Assembly (NCBI GenBank): GCA_009885605.1
Contig: VFKK01000230.1
Coordinates: forward strand, 1 to 17,123
Length of the DNA stretch: 17,123 bases
Reading direction: 5' to 3'
DNA from: Cyclobacteriaceae bacterium
Lineage (GTDB): Bacteria > Bacteroidota > Bacteroidia > Cytophagales > Cyclobacteriaceae
Within the stretch, counting starts at the first letter, position 1. Every line of letters begins with the position of its first letter. Of this stretch, positions 7,127-15,247 are shown one piece after another. Position numbers and translations under genes: made by a program. The notes beneath the pieces are model-generated. The model was not told the origin of the DNA, ran no database searches, and worked only from the letters and a program-made list of their open reading frames with translations.

Positions 7127-8254
7127 GTGAATAGCAAAAGTCTTGGCCTGTTATTTTTTATTTTTCTCTCATCCTTACTTTGGATGAGAAATGCGGCACT
7201 ATCTCAGACGATTGCTCCTAAGTATTCCAATGAATTTTTGAGTATCGGGGTAGGGGCAAGGGCTTTGGGAATGGGTGGAGCACAGGTTTCCGCCGTAAGG
7301 GACGTGACTGCAGCCTATTGGAATCCGGCCGCTTTGATGGGTATTCAGCATAAGTATGATGTCTCCCTGATGCATTCCGAGTATTTCGCAGGAGTTGCCC
7401 AATACGATTATTTAGGATTTTCCACTCCGATCAAATCCGAAAGTCAGGTTGCAGTTTCATTGATTCGCTTTGGCGTGGACGATATTCCCGACACCCGATT
7501 TTTATATGATGCAAATGGTGCATTGAATTACAACAACATCCAATTTTTCAACGCAGCGGATTACGCTTTGCTTCTCAGTTACGCCAGAGACCTTTCTGAT
7601 CATTTCAAAGTGGGAATGAATGCTAAAATCATTCACCGAAACGTCGGGAAATTTGCACAGGCTTGGGGTTTTGGGCTGGATCTTGGTGGAATTTATATCA
7701 AAGATCGAATGACGGTCGGACTGATGGTAAGGGATATTACGACGACTTTCAATGCCTGGTCACACGATGCGGATTTGGTGAGGCAGGTTTATGCGCAGAC
7801 TAATAATGAGGTTCCGATCAATTCAGTCGAAATCACGCTTCCGAGAGCAATTTCAAGTATTTCCTATGACTGGAAAATTGGCACCCAATTCAGTTTACTC
7901 ACAGCCCTGGATCTTGATATGACTTTTGATGGTAATAGAAATACCGTGATCAGTACCTCTTTGCTTAGCATAGATCCCAAGTTTGGTTTGGAAGCGGGAT
8001 TTCAAAATCTTGCTTTTCTCCGTGCCGGGGTCAGCAATTTTCAATACATCAAAGATTTCAAAGGAGAAAAATCCCTGAACTTTTCGCCCAGCATGGGGCT
8101 CGGAGTTTTTCTAAATGATCGATTTCAGATTGATTATGCCCTTTCTGATATTGGAAATGTGTCTGAAACTCCTTATTCTCATGTTTTTAGCGTCAAAGTA
8201 AGTTTGGAAAAATTGGATCCGGAATTCAGGAAATATAAAGGTTGGTCAAAATAA
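7127..8254 (+). CDS. porV2: PorV2-like outer-membrane protein (type IX secretion-associated, PorV family)
   Basis: This protein is 375 residues from the GTG at 7127. A TTG 18 bp upstream is in frame, but the GTG start gives the better signal peptide (MNSKSLGLLFFIFLSSLLW…ALSQ) and no ATG exists before the hydrophobic core, so a non-ATG start seems certain. The mature protein opens with the PorV/UPF0164 hallmark GVGARALGMGGAQVSAVRDVTAAYWNPAAL (shown here as key residues G-ARALGMGGA and YWNPAAL, about residues 42-70). It continues as a FadL-like outer-membrane barrel of alternating strands and ends with FSVKVSLEKLDPEF. PorV of Porphyromonas shuttles substrates to the PorU sortase on the outer membrane. 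This paralog is followed 2 bp later by a PorU-like peptidase, which supports an analogous pairing. The housekeeping PorV of the type IX system is expected elsewhere in the genome. Confidence 0.87.
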   Translation: MNSKSLGLLFFIFLSSLLWMRNAALSQTIAPKYSNEFLSIGVGARALGMGGAQVSAVRDVTAAYWNPAALMGIQHKYDVSLMHSEYFAGVAQYDYLGFSTPIKSESQVAVSLIRFGVDDIPDTRFLYDANGALNYNNIQFFNAADYALLLSYARDLSDHFKVGMNAKIIHRNVGKFAQAWGFGLDLGGIYIKDRMTVGLMVRDITTTFNAWSHDADLVRQVYAQTNNEVPINSVEITLPRAISSISYDWKIGTQFSLLTALDLDMTFDGNRNTVISTSLLSIDPKFGLEAGFQNLAFLRAGVSNFQYIKDFKGEKSLNFSPSMGLGVFLNDRFQIDYALSDIGNVSETPYSHVFSVKVSLEKLDPEFRKYKGWSK

Positions 8255-8256
8255 AA

Positions 8257-11200
8257 ATGAAAAGGATATTTCTCATAGGGTTAGTTTTGATGGTGTTCGT
8301 GACTTTGGTCGCTGCGCAGCAAGCGCCTTGGTATTCCTATGATCAGATTTATTACAAGGTGCCCACTGCGAAAGACGGGATTTACCGAATTTCTGCTCAA
8401 ACACTCCAGAGCTCTGGCATCAATCTCAGTACACTCGACCCACGCGCTATCCGGATGTATCATAGAGGGAAAGAGGTTGCGATTCATATTGAAGGAGAAA
8501 ACGATGGGAAATTTGACTCCGGAGATTTCATCGACTTTTATGGATTGAGAAACGATGGCACTTTGGATCGATTGCTTTACACGGAGTTTTCCACTATCCC
8601 CAATCCGTATTTCAATACCCATTCGGATACAACAGCTTTTTTCTTGTCTTTTTTGCCCGGACAAACCGGAAAACGAATGGCTCAACGGGCAACTCCGGCT
8701 GCTGATTTACCTTTGGCCACCAGCTATAATTCTGAAAAATTACAGGTATTCTCGGATCAGTATTCCTTAGGACAAGGCTATGCACTGGATTTTCGACTTT
8801 CAAAATATGACTTGGGTCAGGGATGGATGAGTTCGGTAATTACCAAGGGAGCTACAAGACAAATCACTTTCAATCAACTTGGTAGTCCGCGCAATAGTGG
8901 AACAGCTCAACTTGAAATAGGGTTGGTTGGCAGGTCTTTCAATCAACATAGCACCAGAATCCTGGCCGGACCCACAGCTGCAAATCAGAGACTGGTCTCG
9001 ACTGTTCCTTACTTTGGATTTAATTATCCCCAACTCAAGATCGAGCTTGCTATGACTGATTTCAATGCCGATGGAAGCATTGTGATAGGAATACAGTCAG
9101 CAGGTACCGAAACGGTGGATAATATTTCTGTTGCTTACTCAAAGATCTCTTACCAGAAAAATGTACCCAACGGTAATTTTTCCTCCGAACTTTTCATCCT
9201 TCCGCCCGGAAATCAAAGAGTTCAGCTCAATCAGACCAGCGGTACTTATGTAGCAGTGGATGTTTTTGATCCTGCAAATCCAAAAAAAGTGAACCTGCTG
9301 GCAACGGGTCAAAATCTTAGTTTTACAGCCTCAGTTCCTTCGGATTCCAGTAAGATATTGGTTCAAAGCGCCTCACAGGTGAATCAGGCAGGAGTTTTGA
9401 AACTGGTTCGATTTCGGAATTACCTCGCCCAACCGGCCGATTTAATTCTGGTGGGTCACCGTAAACTCGAAGTCCCTTCCCGGCAATTTCCAAATCCTCT
9501 CAAAGCCTATGCAGAGCACCGGGCTTCACCTTTAGGAGGAGGATTTGATACCCTGACTGTGCGGATGGAAGAACTTGTAGATCAATTTGCCTACGGAGAA
9601 AACTCGCATGTTGCACTTTATGAGTTTTTAAGAGCGTATTATCCGGTTCATAAACCTACCCATCTATTGCTTGCCGGCAGAGCTTTAGCCATGTTTTCTA
9701 CCGCAAGATCCGGTGGGGTCACTTATTATTACAGAAACAATCCTTCCATTTTTCCATTTCAGGATTTGGTCCCTCCTGGTGGATACCCTTTTTCGGATAA
9801 TATTTTTACCGTTGGTTTGAACCCAGCTAATCCATCCGTTCCTGCAATGGCAGTCGGAAGGATCCCTGCCAAAACCTCGCAGGAACTGGCGGGATACCTG
9901 GATAAAGCAATTGAAAAAGACGCGGTCGGTATTTCTGATTCCTGGCAGAAAGAATTAATCCACCTTAGCGGAGGGGTTACGGAATTTGAGTTGGAGCGCT
10001 TTTTCAATTTTCTGAATGGATTCAAAAATATCGCCGAAGGGCCATATTTGGGAGGAAATGTCACCACTTATCGAAAGAGATCAAACTCTACCATTGAAGT
10101 AATCGATATTGCCGGAGATCTGAATGAAGGACGATCGATGGTTACTTTTTTTGGCCATGGAGCCCCTACTGTCATAGATATTGAGATTGGATTTGTCTCT
10201 GATCCGTCTCTCAATTACCAAAATAAAGGAAAATACCCCATCATGCTTTTCAATGGTTGCGACTATGGAAGTGCATTTGGAACCGGTTATAGCCAAGGTG
10301 AAGATTGGGTGATAACACCGGAAAAAGGTGCTACTAATATCATGGCTAACACTTCGATTGGGGTGGACGTATATTTAAGAAGGTATTCGGAAGCTTTTTA
10401 TTTGAAAGCATTTTCAGATAGTACCCTGATCTATCGCACTGTTGGAGAGGTTAAAAGAGAAGCAGAGGATTTTTTCATAACCCGCTACGGCACGAATGCG
10501 CTAAACGTTTCTCAAATGGAGCAAATGATCATGCTCGGAGATCCTGCGGTTAGAATTTTTCCGGCAAATAAGGCTGATTATGCAGTAAAAGAGGAAGAAG
10601 TATTTTTGCAAAGTTTTGATGAAGATCCTCTGACAGCTATTTCAGATAGTCTCAAACTGACATTCGTCCTTCGTAATATCGGTCGTGTAGATACAGATTC
10701 CATCAAATACCAAATTAGCAGAACACTTCCCGACGGCACTCAACTTACCTATCCTGAGGTGAAGATTCCTTATATCTCCAGAGTAGATACCGTTGTCTTT
10801 TCTATCCCAAACAGCACGGTCTCATCGGCCGGAGAAAACACGTTTACAATCGAAGTGAACTCAGGAAAAGATGTAGAGGAAATGACCTTTGCGAATAATG
10901 TGGTTTCTTTTGGGAAGTTGATTCAGCTGAGCGGAACTCTGAATTTAAGTCCGGTCGAATATGGAATCGCCAATAAGCGAGATTTAACTTTAGTTGCTCA
11001 GGTTCCCGGAAAAGCTTTCGAGGATCGGATTATTATTGTTCAGCTTGACACGGCAGCTAATTTCAGTTCTGCCTTCAGAAAAGAGATCCGAATCACTACC
11101 CGAGGACTTGCTGAATGGCCGGTTTCCCTGCTTTCTGCAAATGATACTGTGACTTATCATTGGAGGTCAAAGTTTCAGGAAGCTAACCCGGGAGAATCTG

Positions 11201-13275
11201 ATGCGTGGACTAATTCAAGTTTTTCTTTTATTCCTGCCGGTCCTAATGGCTGGACCCAGCGTACTCAGGATCAACTGGGGGAAAACCAACTGACTAATCT
11301 GGAAATCAATCCTTCCGATAAAACCTGGAAATACACCGATGTGAAACTTGGTTTTGAGGTGTTTACAATTGGTTCGGCAGTGGACACACTTTCATTTCGA
11401 AATACTCAATTCTATCTGGATCAGATTCCCCAGATCATCGATAATGTCAACAATGCAAACAGCAGACTTTGTCCAAACGGATCGATCGGTTTGGTTGCAT
11501 TCGAACAGAAAAGCCTGATGCCTTACCTTGCCATTCCGGTGCCCGGGTTTGATATTTTGGATTCAAGATCTTGCGGTCGGGTTCCTCAGATGATTCAAAG
11601 CATCCAAAATGCCTGGATTACCACTCCTGGTCAGACGATTCTGGTCGATTATGTGAACAATGTTCCAGTGGGAGATTATGTGGTCATTTTTTCAGTGGGT
11701 AATGTAACGTTTGATGCTTGGCCTGATATTGCAATCGAAAAGTTAAAAGAATTGGGTGCGAGTGAGGCTACTCTTCGGGCTTTGAAAAATGGGGATCCCT
11801 ACATTCTTTATGGACGAAAAGGAATGAGACCGGGGGAAGCAATTGAAATAGTCGGTACTAAAAATATCGAGGTTCCTGCGAATAAGCAGACATTGACTTT
11901 TTCGGCTGATCTGGAAGGCTACATGACTTCAGGCACGATTTTAACCCCAAAAGTAGGTCCTGCCGCATCATGGGAGAGGTTTTTTCAAAATGTAAAGTCA
12001 AGAGACTGGATCAATGAAGAGGAGCGAACCTTCTTTGATATTATCGGCGTAAGGGAAAATGGAGTGGAGGAATTCTTGCTGACCAATGTATCAGAAGAGG
12101 AATTGGATTTGTCTTTTATTGATCCGTCTATCTTTCCTCAGATTCGGCTTCGGTATTCAATGGAGGATCCTGAATCCACCGCGCCTGCCCAACTCAACCG
12201 TTGGCAGGTCAATTACACCGGAGTTCCGGAAGGGGTTTTGGTTTCCAAATCAGGTCAGGAGCAGGTTAATCTTAAAGAGGGACAGACTGGTTTGCTGGAA
12301 TTTCAGTTCAAAAATATTTCACAATATAACTTCCTCGATTCTATCCGCGTGGATTGGAAATTCACAAATACTACTTCGAGAAAAGTTGAAAATTTCTCCC
12401 GAAAATTCCCTGCATTGAAGGCGGGGGAATCTTTTGATTTTACGATCGAGTTTATTTCTGAAGGAAAATCCGGGTCAAATGAGTTGGAAGTTTTTGCAAA
12501 TCCAAAGCTTCAAATGGAGGAGACCTTCCGAAATAACCAACTAGACATGGGGGCTTATTTCGTAGTCGAAGGGGATAATTCTACCTCGCTTCTTGATGTT
12601 AATTTTGACGGAATCTACATCATGGATGGAGATATTGTCTCGCCAACTGTGATGGTAACTGCTTTGCTCAAAAACGACCAAACCCTGCTTTATAAAAAAG
12701 ATACGGTAGGGCTGGAGATCTACATCAAACAGAATTGTGAAAACTGTCAATTCAGCCGCGTCAATTTCTCCAATCCAAATTTGAGTTGGTCACCGGCTAG
12801 TGAAGATTCTGATTTCAAGGTTTCTTTTATTCCCGGCCCGCTTGAGGATGGGATTTATACACTGAGAATTGTCAATGAAGATTCTCCTCAGCCCTTCGAA
12901 ATCACTTTCGAAGTCATCAATGAATCCCAGATTACCAATTTTTACCCTTATCCAAATCCTTTCAGTACAAGTGTGCGGTTTGTCTTCACCGTGACAGGCA
13001 TGGAAGTTCCGGATGAAGTAAAGATTCAGATAATGACGGTGACCGGACGGGTGGTTCGGGAAATTTTGCAGAATGAACTTGGACCGATCCGAATCGGAAA
13101 TAACATCACAGAATATGCTTGGGATGGTCGGGATGAGTTTGGAGATCAGCTGGCAAATGGTGTCTACATTTACCGGGTGTTGATCAGAAAGAATGGGCAA
13201 TTTATGGAACACAGGCCAACCGCCGGAGACAGGGCTTTCAACAAAGGCTATGGTAAAATGTATCTTTTACGTTGA
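8257..13275 (+). CDS. porU2: PorU2-like C25 cysteine peptidase, putative type IX sortase paralog
   Basis: This protein is 1672 residues from the ATG at 8257. A TTG 15 bp upstream is in frame but lies inside porV2, and the ATG gives a clean signal peptide, MKRIFLIGLVLMVFVTLVAA. Domains in order are: an N-terminal beta region (20-390); a gingipain-type peptidase C25 domain (about 394-768) with catalytic His634 in FFGHGAP, Cys668 in FNGCDYG and the closing LGDPAVRIF; a CARDB-like beta-sandwich (about 773-890); an Ig-like region (890-1060); an ILEI/FAM3-like segment (about 1070-1195, with C1072 and C1106); further beta-sandwich regions (1215-1555, with a CxxC at 1494-1497); and a FlgD/type IX-like C-terminal domain (about 1560-1672, YPNPFSTSVRF and WDGRDEFGDQLANGVYIYRV). 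It is much longer than PorU itself (about 1100-1300 residues), so it is assigned to the PorU2 paralog group. It is probably an outer-membrane-associated transpeptidase or protease working with the PorV2 partner encoded just upstream. The substrate is unknown. Confidence 0.88.
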   Translation: MKRIFLIGLVLMVFVTLVAAQQAPWYSYDQIYYKVPTAKDGIYRISAQTLQSSGINLSTLDPRAIRMYHRGKEVAIHIEGENDGKFDSGDFIDFYGLRNDGTLDRLLYTEFSTIPNPYFNTHSDTTAFFLSFLPGQTGKRMAQRATPAADLPLATSYNSEKLQVFSDQYSLGQGYALDFRLSKYDLGQGWMSSVITKGATRQITFNQLGSPRNSGTAQLEIGLVGRSFNQHSTRILAGPTAANQRLVSTVPYFGFNYPQLKIELAMTDFNADGSIVIGIQSAGTETVDNISVAYSKISYQKNVPNGNFSSELFILPPGNQRVQLNQTSGTYVAVDVFDPANPKKVNLLATGQNLSFTASVPSDSSKILVQSASQVNQAGVLKLVRFRNYLAQPADLILVGHRKLEVPSRQFPNPLKAYAEHRASPLGGGFDTLTVRMEELVDQFAYGENSHVALYEFLRAYYPVHKPTHLLLAGRALAMFSTARSGGVTYYYRNNPSIFPFQDLVPPGGYPFSDNIFTVGLNPANPSVPAMAVGRIPAKTSQELAGYLDKAIEKDAVGISDSWQKELIHLSGGVTEFELERFFNFLNGFKNIAEGPYLGGNVTTYRKRSNSTIEVIDIAGDLNEGRSMVTFFGHGAPTVIDIEIGFVSDPSLNYQNKGKYPIMLFNGCDYGSAFGTGYSQGEDWVITPEKGATNIMANTSIGVDVYLRRYSEAFYLKAFSDSTLIYRTVGEVKREAEDFFITRYGTNALNVSQMEQMIMLGDPAVRIFPANKADYAVKEEEVFLQSFDEDPLTAISDSLKLTFVLRNIGRVDTDSIKYQISRTLPDGTQLTYPEVKIPYISRVDTVVFSIPNSTVSSAGENTFTIEVNSGKDVEEMTFANNVVSFGKLIQLSGTLNLSPVEYGIANKRDLTLVAQVPGKAFEDRIIIVQLDTAANFSSAFRKEIRITTRGLAEWPVSLLSANDTVTYHWRSKFQEANPGESDAWTNSSFSFIPAGPNGWTQRTQDQLGENQLTNLEINPSDKTWKYTDVKLGFEVFTIGSAVDTLSFRNTQFYLDQIPQIIDNVNNANSRLCPNGSIGLVAFEQKSLMPYLAIPVPGFDILDSRSCGRVPQMIQSIQNAWITTPGQTILVDYVNNVPVGDYVVIFSVGNVTFDAWPDIAIEKLKELGASEATLRALKNGDPYILYGRKGMRPGEAIEIVGTKNIEVPANKQTLTFSADLEGYMTSGTILTPKVGPAASWERFFQNVKSRDWINEEERTFFDIIGVRENGVEEFLLTNVSEEELDLSFIDPSIFPQIRLRYSMEDPESTAPAQLNRWQVNYTGVPEGVLVSKSGQEQVNLKEGQTGLLEFQFKNISQYNFLDSIRVDWKFTNTTSRKVENFSRKFPALKAGESFDFTIEFISEGKSGSNELEVFANPKLQMEETFRNNQLDMGAYFVVEGDNSTSLLDVNFDGIYIMDGDIVSPTVMVTALLKNDQTLLYKKDTVGLEIYIKQNCENCQFSRVNFSNPNLSWSPASEDSDFKVSFIPGPLEDGIYTLRIVNEDSPQPFEITFEVINESQITNFYPYPNPFSTSVRFVFTVTGMEVPDEVKIQIMTVTGRVVREILQNELGPIRIGNNITEYAWDGRDEFGDQLANGVYIYRVLIRKNGQFMEHRPTAGDRAFNKGYGKMYLLR

Positions 13276-13968
13276 TCCGGGCTTTTTCTTAATGTATTGA
13301 TAGATTCCAAAAATCCCGATTATCAATAGTACAAATCCGATTGCCCATTGAGTTGGAGAGCTTAGAGTATCTTTTGCTCCAAGGAATGAATTGGCAAATA
13401 CTCCGGTTCCGAAAGCGATAAACGTCCTTGGAAGCATTCCCAAAATCCCAAAAATCAGCACTTTTTTCAGGGGAATTTTCATCGAGGCAAAAAGAAAATT
13501 GGAGACAGCAAAAGGAATAATCGGGCTGATTCTTACGAAAAAAATCAAATTTATCTCTTTATATTTCCTCGCTTCCAATTCCTCTTTGAGCTGGGGATGC
13601 TTAATGAAAAGAACTTCAAGAAGGGATGCATTTGCTTTTAGACCTAAAGTGTACCCCAAGATGGTAGCCAGGGTATAGGCAATTACCAGAAAAGGCAAAG
13701 CGATCCATCCAAAAAAGAAACCTGAAGCAGGTGCAAGGAAGGTAGTGGGAAGTAAAGCCAATCCCATCATCAGGCCTGCGACACCTGTATAAATCAGAAT
13801 ATTCAAGGGGGAATCGAGTCGGGATCCTTCCAGAATTTCATAATTCCACAGAAAAATCAGACTTCCCAAAGGCGGTATTAGAGTAACCCAAATCCAGCCC
13901 AAGACTCCCATGGGATGTTGGTTGAAGTACCCTACAATTGTTTTGAAAATGCTACCCTTTTTTGTCAT
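13267..13968 (-). CDS. TVP38/TMEM64-family (VTT domain) inner-membrane protein
   Basis: This is a 233-residue polytopic membrane protein from the ATG at 13968. The frame is open to a GTG at 13995, but the extra 9 residues are not family-like. The VTT (DedA-related) core covers about residues 65-190. It has the first re-entrant motif FLAPASGFFFGW (77-88), a helix LPFLVIAYTLATILGYTLG, the conserved Arg in FFVRISPIIPFAVSNFLF (143-160), and the second motif GMLPRTFIAFGTG (177-189). A final helix ends in the basic tail QYIKKKPGST. The family is linked to lipid scrambling or transport across the membrane, with DedA and TMEM41B as relatives, but the substrate here is unknown. Its 3' end overlaps the end of porU2 by 9 bp, tail to tail, and it is divergent from the cystathionine gamma-synthase gene. 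Confidence 0.9.
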   Translation of the reverse strand: MTKKGSIFKTIVGYFNQHPMGVLGWIWVTLIPPLGSLIFLWNYEILEGSRLDSPLNILIYTGVAGLMMGLALLPTTFLAPASGFFFGWIALPFLVIAYTLATILGYTLGLKANASLLEVLFIKHPQLKEELEARKYKEINLIFFVRISPIIPFAVSNFLFASMKIPLKKVLIFGILGMLPRTFIAFGTGVFANSFLGAKDTLSSPTQWAIGFVLLIIGIFGIYQYIKKKPGST

Positions 13969-14009
13969 CTTTGGCCAGCCTTTTGAACCGATCACCTCAT
14001 AAATCCTTG

Positions 14010-14031
14010 CAAGTTTAGCACGCTAAGCTTG
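14010..14031. promoter_or_regulatory. 22-bp imperfect palindrome in divergent promoter region
   Basis: The arms CAAGTTTAGC (14010-14019) and GCTAAGCTTG (14022-14031) are inverted repeats with one mismatch, separated by two bases. The site is 42 bp upstream of the TVP38 ATG and 70 bp upstream of the cystathionine gamma-synthase ATG, so it is a plausible operator for one or both genes. A transcribed hairpin is the alternative. No regulator can be named. Confidence 0.5.
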
Positions 14032-14101
14032 AAATCGTTCGAAAAATCAGAAAAGGTTTCTTTTAAGTGCAAACCAACTATTCAACAAAACAACTTCTCT
14101 C

Positions 14102-15247
14102 ATGAAATTTGGTACTAAAGCCATTCATGCCGGAGTCACTCCAGATCCATCCACAGGTGCGATCATGACTCCGATCTTTCAGACTTCTACCTATGTGCAG
14201 CGTTCTCCGGGTGATCACAAAGGCTATGAATACTCCCGAACCCACAACCCAACCCGTACAGCTCTTCAGGATAATCTGGCGGCTCTGGAAAATGGAAAAC
14301 ACGGGATTTGCTTTTCATCCGGACTGGGCGCGATTGATTCGGTGGTCAAACTCTTCAATCCCGGCGATGAGATCATCAGCACCAACGACTTGTATGGCGG
14401 AACGTATCGACTTTTTACGAAGGTTTTCGAGCGATACGGGATCAATTTTCATTTTGTTCCGATGGGTGAACCTGAATCTATTGTAAAACTGATCAATAAA
14501 AATACCAAGATGATCTGGGTGGAGACACCGACCAATCCGATGATGAACATCATCGACCTGGTTGCGATGGGGAAAATCTCCAAAGATCATGGATTGTTGC
14601 TGGCGGTGGATAATACTTTTGCTTCACCCTTTCTTCAAAATCCGTTGGACTTGGGAGCTGACATTGTGATGCACTCCGTAACCAAATATCTCGGAGGCCA
14701 CTCGGATGTGGTGATGGGAGCTTTGATAGTCAACGATGATGAACTCGCTTCTCGTTTGGTGTTTCTTCAAAATGCTTGCGGGGCAACTCCGGGACCTCAG
14801 GATTGCTTTCTGGTTTTGAGAGGAATCAAGACCCTACATCTCCGGATGGAGCGCCATTCGCAGAATGGTAAAACCATTGCAGCCTACTTGAAAAATCACC
14901 CGAAAGTGGAAAAAGTTTACTGGCCAGGTTTTGAAGATCATCCAAATCATGAAATAGCCAAAAAGCAAATGAGAGACTTCGGAGGTATGATTTCTTTTAC
15001 CTTGAAAGGCAACAGGCTGGAAGATGCTAATACCGTGATGGAAAACTTTCACCTGTTTGCATTGGCAGAATCCCTTGGTGGAGTGGAGTCTCTTTGTGGG
15101 CATCCGGCCACGATGACTCATGCGAGTATTCCAAAAGCTGAGAGAGAGAAAGTAGGTTTGGTCGATTCCCTGATTCGACTGAGTGTGGGTGTGGAGGATG
15201 CAGAAGACCTCAAAAACGATCTGGCAAACGCCCTTTCAAAAATATGA
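14102..15247 (+). CDS. metB: Cystathionine gamma-synthase/gamma-lyase-type PLP enzyme
   Basis: This 381-residue enzyme has the normal length of the Cys/Met metabolism PLP family. Visible active-site elements are YEYSRTHNPTR (phosphate-binding Tyr and Arg, residues 42-52), LYGGTYR with Tyr98 stacking on the cofactor, Asp170 in AVDNTFASP, the Schiff-base Lys195 in SVTKYLGGHSD, and the C-terminal substrate-carboxylate signature ESLGGVESL…HPATMTH. The V in GGVESL favours cystathionine gamma-synthase or gamma-lyase over beta-lyase (usually GGYES). It would join an activated homoserine with cysteine to give cystathionine in methionine synthesis, or split cystathionine. The two activities cannot be separated from sequence alone, so the symbol is tentative. 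It is transcribed alone, from a divergent region with a 22-bp palindrome, and abuts a converging gene with no gap. Confidence 0.88.
   Translation: MKFGTKAIHAGVTPDPSTGAIMTPIFQTSTYVQRSPGDHKGYEYSRTHNPTRTALQDNLAALENGKHGICFSSGLGAIDSVVKLFNPGDEIISTNDLYGGTYRLFTKVFERYGINFHFVPMGEPESIVKLINKNTKMIWVETPTNPMMNIIDLVAMGKISKDHGLLLAVDNTFASPFLQNPLDLGADIVMHSVTKYLGGHSDVVMGALIVNDDELASRLVFLQNACGATPGPQDCFLVLRGIKTLHLRMERHSQNGKTIAAYLKNHPKVEKVYWPGFEDHPNHEIAKKQMRDFGGMISFTLKGNRLEDANTVMENFHLFALAESLGGVESLCGHPATMTHASIPKAEREKVGLVDSLIRLSVGVEDAEDLKNDLANALSKI

Noticed and set aside
12790..13212. 140-codon open frame on the minus strand within porU2
   Set aside because: The plus-strand frame encodes the recognisable FlgD-like C-terminal domain; the minus product shows no domain or start signal.
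8257..13275. Assignment as the housekeeping PorU sortase
   Set aside because: It is several hundred residues too long, has extra CARDB- and ILEI-like domains, and sits beside a PorV paralog without other core type IX genes, so the PorU2 group fits better.
14032..14101. S-adenosylmethionine riboswitch upstream of the metB-like gene
   Set aside because: The leader available after the palindrome is only about 70 bases and shows no SAM-aptamer stem arrangement that I can recognise.
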